Positions 36,402-64,000 of a stretch of DNA of 64,000 nucleotides are shown one piece after another. The DNA comes from Pterobdella sp. o SKG-2022 (Eukaryota; Annelida; Clitellata; Hirudinida; Piscicolidae), in contig OZ038325.1 in the NCBI GenBank assembly GCA_964035795.1, forward strand, positions 439,901-503,900, read 5' to 3'. The notes below the pieces were generated by a model. That model saw only the letters and a list, made by a program, of their open reading frames with translations. It did no database searches and was not told the origin of the DNA. Position 1 is the stretch's first letter. The number at the start of each line of letters is the position of its first letter. The position numbers and the translations under genes were made by a program.

Positions 36402-39400
36402 TAGCCAATATGAATATTTTTAAAATATTCAAATGTTATATAATACTTGATCGAAAGTTTACTTTTAGAAAGTTGAAAGTGCATTTTAGTTGAAGTTTTA
36501 AAATTTAAATGCTTACATATATTTTGCCGGCCATAGTGCATGATGACTTCTCAAAATTTTTTCAAAAAAGTATTTTATTTTTCAATCATTTTCTCATACT
36601 AAACCATTATATTTTTGAAGGAGTTGGTAGCAGAAATTCTTGAAGAGAACTTCAAAGACAGAAAAACAAAATGTTAATAAATGTTGAATATTAATTTAAA
36701 TTGAAATTTAACTAACAAAATATTTAATGAATCATTTACAAACCACCTTCAAATCTCAGTGCCATCGAGTCCTTCTCAACTTTGTGCCCACTTCCTACAA
36801 GCCTTTCTTACAGGTTTCTTTCATCTACCACCATTTTTTTATTCATTCATTCATCACCATTCTTTCAACAGTTTATTCATCATTGTTCAATTATTTCTCT
36901 ATCAATATTACTTCACTCAAATCCACCTCAACAAACCCACAAAACACCACCACACATCCAACCACATCACTGCACCTCTCAAACTGATAAAACAGAAGCC
37001 CTGATGAGATGTGTTCACATTGCCAGAGTGAGTCAGCACTTGCCTCTATTTCATTATGATATTATTGTTTTTGTTCACTATTGGTAATGATGGTAAAAAT
37101 AATAACAATAATAATAATAATTATTATTATTACTTTTATTAACATTATTTTTATTATTATTTTTGTTTTTCTTACTGGAGATTTCCAGCCTCTTTTCATC
37201 TTAAGATAATAGTCATTCTTTTAGCCTATAATGTTATTTTTTTAAACTTTTTTTAATAATGATATCATTATTTTTATTATTATCGTGGACTGAGAACAGG
37301 AAGAAGATGGCAGCCAGGTGACCTTGGACCATTTGGAAGTGGTCCTCCCTCAGCTAGTCATTATAATAATAACAATAAAAAATATTATTACTGATTTTAT
37401 TATTCTTATTATTATTATTAATATTTTCATTATGAAAATAACTGTTAATATTTTTACGATTAATACTATTCATTTCGTCATTCATTGGTTATTTCCTGAA
37501 ATGGTATTACTAATAATAATAATAACAATAATAATAATAATAATAATAATGAATTTGTGCTTGTAACAATTTCTATACAAAATTATATTTTTAAACTTCG
37601 TTTCACTTTTAATAATTTTTTGCAGTTGTTAGACTTCAGCTGAACAAAGATATTAAAATGGTTATTTAATAAAAGACATGAAAATATAAATCTTCTTTTA
37701 AGCATTTAAATTGGCAACAGAAGGCATTACAAAAATTTACTTTTAAAAATCTTAACGAATAGTCTTTGGGTGCGAGCTGATTTTTATTCCGTGTGAAGTC
37801 CTAAATACACATAATAATGGTAATAAAAAAAATCATAATAATAAGAATAATAATTCTGTTGTTATATTTATTATTGAAAATAATGTTAACCCTAATAAAA
37901 ACAGTCATTGCTTACTTTTTCATCACAACAGTTCATGCCGAGACCAAATTTACCGGAAACTGCTACTTCTATTGCTCTCAATAAAAGCATCAACACCTTT
38001 CAAATCCAAAATAGAAATATTTCAAACGTATAAGACGAGTAATCTCATTTAGTGACACAAGTCGTTAACAACACCAACGCACAATTAGCTATCAGATATA
38101 ACCACCATGGTCCGCACAACGTTCCTTCAAAGCAACAGTGCTTCTTTGTGACAGGGGTGACCGATGTAACAATAGGATGCCAATGAAGATTCTGTTAGCG
38201 GTTGTAAGTTGAGTGGTGTGGTATGGTTGGTACAGGGTAATGGTAGGTGTGGTTGGTAGAAAGTGATGGTGGGTGTTGTTGGTACAGGGCGATGTGGTTG
38301 ATTGGTGGTGTGGATGTTTGTTCGGGGCTGGTAAGGGTGAATATTACAGATATAAATGATAAAAAAGTAGATACACGCAAGTTCAAAAATTAATGAAGAC
38401 TGGTTCTCCCGTCTCCTCATATCACCATCTTCCGATGATTATCCATCTTACTGGGTCATTAAGTTCTAATTGAAGGCCATTGCTAATGGTAATTGAGGGA
38501 TTGCACGTAAGATCCGTCATCTTGATTACCATGCACTTAATTTAAAAACACCAAGTTACACTCTTTGATCTGCTTTTAATTGTTTCACTTTATTGAAGGA
38601 CATTTTTAAAATATCATAATAATCACACCTACCTCATTCTATAGTGTAAGGAACAGTATGGACACATACATGAGTGAATACATGAGCATACATGATGAGA
38701 CATTTGTCACACAAACAGACATATAGACACAGACATTTGGAAGCACAAACAGACATAAAAAAATAGGCAGACGAACAAAAACAGACATATAGACACAGAC
38801 TCAGGCAGACATGAAGAGAGCTTCAGGATTTCGTTGGGCATTATCGTATAAATGTAACGCAAAAGCCCAAGGAAACCTTAAAACTGCTCTTGTTTTTATT
38901 TTCTCCTTATTTACAGTCTTTGGTTGCAATCATTACAACGTCATTTTCAAGTGACGTCACTCCAACGTTTTATACAACACTGGATAATTGAGAGAAACCC
39001 CAGCTTTTTCCTGGATGGTATAATTACGTCATACATCTCTAACGTCATCATCGTTGTTTTCAGACCCACTTACTCAAATGACTGTTTAGTACGCTTTGCT
39101 ATTTATAACTTCAATAATAAAAATAAGCAATATTATTTTACAAGAAGCTGTGTTACGGTGTTGAGGAAATGATCAAAAGTTACACAAAACACCCGTGTTA
39201 TCATGACTAAGCCCATAATAACAACAATAACAATTTTTTTATTGTTGTTTTTATTATTATTGACATTATTAATTGTGTAATTGTTTGCATAGGAACACAA
39301 AATGAAGGTAATTTTGAGCAATACGATGAGTAAGAAGTGGTGCTGATAATGATGCTGTGATGTGTTGGTGCATGGATGGCAGAAGAGGATTCAATAAGGA

Positions 39401-41496
39401 GAAGGGTTAATGTTTTGAATGGTAATGTTTGGCGGAAAATAGATGTAAAAGTGAATTTAAATTGAAAAGCTTAATTAATTATTGATAAGTGAACAACTTG
39501 ATTGTGTTGAAATAATTTGTCGACTCACCTCGTTTCAGTTCTCAGTTGCAACAACATTGTGAAACAAGAATCAATAATTTGTTGCAGAATGCTTTGGAAA
39601 ACTTGAAAAATCTTTCAAAAATGTTTAAAAAGTTGAAAAGCTTTTCAACAAAGTCGATAACTTTTCAAAAATTGTTGAGTGACTTTTCAACAAAGTTGAA
39701 AAACTTTTTCAAAATAAGAAGGACCGTTAAAAGACGCCTTATATACACATGACTTTTGAGTGTTACATCCCGTGTGTGTATGCTGTGAATCAGTGAATTC
39801 TTAACATTTTTAGAATTTTTTATAATTTTAAAATTAAGAATTAAGTTTTTGAGTTATTATCGAATGTTTTGTTTATCAGATTTTTTCACAAATTTTTTTC
39901 TATAATAGATTCACCACCACTTTATAATCGTGTATTCTTACGCGCGGTGACGTCACAATTGAAGTTGGATGCATTTTTAAACATTTTCATTATTCACGGC
40001 GTAAAAATAATTGTTAAAATGGTGCATTCTTTGGTTTTTCGGAGAAAATATAAAAAATTAAGAGTAAGAAATATACTGAAAGCAGGATAAAAAAACAAAC
40101 AACAGAAAAGGACAAAAAAATAATATCAATAACAGCAAAAAAAATAAAATAAAAAAATAAATAAAAATAATAAGAACATCAAAGAAGCTTGATGTCTTAA
40201 GCGACGTGGTGGCAGTACAACTTGGCGCAAAGGCCTTTTAAAGTTGTGCTGAAACAAGGGACCTGGTATCGATTCCTGGGACTGACGACCATTTTAAAGG
40301 ACTTCTGTTTCAAGGATTGATGTTTTATTGAAACTACTTCAAATTATTAGAATTAAATTGTTTTACGAATAATAATTATCAAGGTGAAGTTGGGGTGAAT
40401 GGGGTAAATAGAGAATACATAAATACTCATATGGATCCTACTTAAATGTGCCCCGTTTGAATGACTTATTGGGTCGTGGCAGTGTTTGCACCTGGTTGGG
40501 AGCTATAAAAGTTAAAAATTTTGATTGAGTGTACAATCTATAGTGCTCTCGTCGTAAATCTAACTTCGAATTGTCTTTTTTTGAGCATTTTGATGAATTT
40601 TTACACCATTTTATTTTTAAATAAATATATTTTTATTTTATCTATTATTTCAATTGTTAACAATTAGATAATTTCTCATTATTTAGCATAAAAATTTTAT
40701 TCATATCGGCAAATAGAGCACTTAATGACCCGCGCTCAAATGGCTCTGAAGTTTCTCAAAAACTCACATTAGCACTTTTGAAGGTATGTTACAAATTTTT
40801 TCAATAATTAACCTCTCATGTTTCTCAACTATATGATACACTGTATCCTTCTTCATTCCTTCAACTTTGAAGAATTTATCCAAGATTTCTTCTAATACCA
40901 AAAGACCATTTTCACCATCATCACCAACATTCTCATCATCACCAACATTCTCATCATCATCAACACCATCATCATCATCATCACCAACATTCTCATCATC
41001 ATCAACACCATCATCATCATCATCACCTTTCCTCACTGCTAGATTTTTTAAAAAATCTTTTTATTATTATTATTGTTATTATTATTATTGTTATGTTTAT
41101 TTCATGTTTCCTTCTTGTTTTGATTCTACATCATAACAACACCACACTCCTCACATGCCACGGATTCCACTCATTCCCTCTTTTTATAAGCCAAAAAATC
41201 CTTCCTTTTTATTCGTATAACATTTCTTCTAAATTCTACAATGGTGTTACAAGGTTGGTGCAAAAATGACGTCATAATGGTGTTTAGAGGGAGGTGTAAG
41301 TAGAGTTGATGATGATGGGTGGTGTGGTGTGAGATGGTGTGATGGGGGATGGTGTGGTGTGATGTGGTGTGGTGGAGTGGTGGTGATGAGATGATGACGT
41401 AGTGCCTTAAAATTGATCAAAGTCAAGTTTTCAAGTTGGATATAATAGTCAAGCATTTAAAAATTTATCAAAAGTTCAAAAATCCAAATACCAGTT
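36402..41496. other. Long intergenic region, no supportable gene
   Basis: Very AT-rich with scattered ATT/AAT runs. ORFs present (such as 36727-37087, 38127-38420 and 39546-39752) are low complexity or lysine/phenylalanine-rich and match nothing I know. A GC-richer patch at 40195-40320 and an acidic repeat ORF at 40764-41036 are discussed as findings. Confidence 0.55.
40913..41027 (+). repeat. CATCATCACCAACATTCT tandem repeat
   Basis: Imperfect tandem copies of a roughly 18-36 bp CAT-rich unit. On the minus strand it translates as Asp/Glu-rich repeats (DDENVGDD). Confidence 0.85.

Positions 41497-64000
<22,504 letters not shown>

Noticed and set aside
36727..37087. Overlapping plus-strand ORFs of about 80-100 residues
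   Set aside because: Composition follows CCA/CAC/TTC-rich intergenic DNA; three frames are open at once and no family is recognisable.
38127..38420. 97-residue Pro/Thr/His ORF, minus strand
   Set aside because: It derives from GGTGTGGTTGGT-like short tandem sequence; no splice or family support.

Overview
This is a 64 kb piece of an intron-rich, AT-rich animal nuclear genome. Nothing in it is bacterial or plasmid-like. The evidence is animal-type multi-exon genes with GT-AG introns of roughly 60-1000 bp, animal-specific families (SIN3, CBP/p300, polycystin-1, MAD1, F-BAR/C1/RhoGAP, hnRNP F/H), and abundant (CA)n/(GT)n, (TCTA)n and (ATT)n microsatellites. Protein divergence suggests an invertebrate, perhaps a lophotrochozoan, but I cannot fix the phylum from sequence alone.

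Layout from left to right. 186-5071 (+): 3' part of a SIN3 co-repressor gene. 5689-6680 (-): ZDHHC24-like palmitoyltransferase whose DHHC box reads EHHC. About 7.7-8.6 kb (-): unassigned exon-like ORFs. 9658-16625 (+): CBP/p300 acetyltransferase with TAZ1, KIX, HAT, ZZ and TAZ2, but with most of the bromodomain and the whole RING/PHD segment missing at a (GT)n tract. 17196-18090 (-): myosin regulatory light chain. 18732-23027 (+): spindle-checkpoint MAD1, 22 exons reconstructed. 23396-about 30505 (-): RhoGAP of the ARHGAP29/ARHGAP45(HMHA1)/GMIP type. 30.5-34.2 kb: repeats, including a 35-bp minisatellite and a 53-bp-arm foldback. 34233-34446 (-): small orphan exon. 35075-36401 (-): COQ7. 36.4-41.5 kb: no supportable gene. 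41497-64000 (-): a very large polycystin-1 family gene whose 5' end lies outside the window. An intronless hnRNP F/H-like gene (54984-55934, -) sits inside one of its introns.

Exons of SIN3, CBP, MAD1, myosin light chain and COQ7 were joined by hand, requiring GT-AG sites and consistent phase. Joined CDS lengths are multiples of three: CBP 5535 nt, MAD1 2016 nt, light chain 510 nt. The RhoGAP and polycystin-1 genes are given as spans with domain landmarks because their exon chains were only partly resolved.

The genes do not form one pathway. Neighbouring genes are mostly convergent (SIN3/ZDHHC, CBP/light chain, MAD1/RhoGAP), and light chain/MAD1 is a divergent pair. The most notable signals are the internal deletion (or assembly collapse) in CBP, the EHHC enzyme, a changed RLK motif in MAD1, the nested intronless hnRNP gene, the foldback element, and repeated placement of (GT)n/(CA)n tracts directly at splice sites. 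I found no convincing new multi-gene system.
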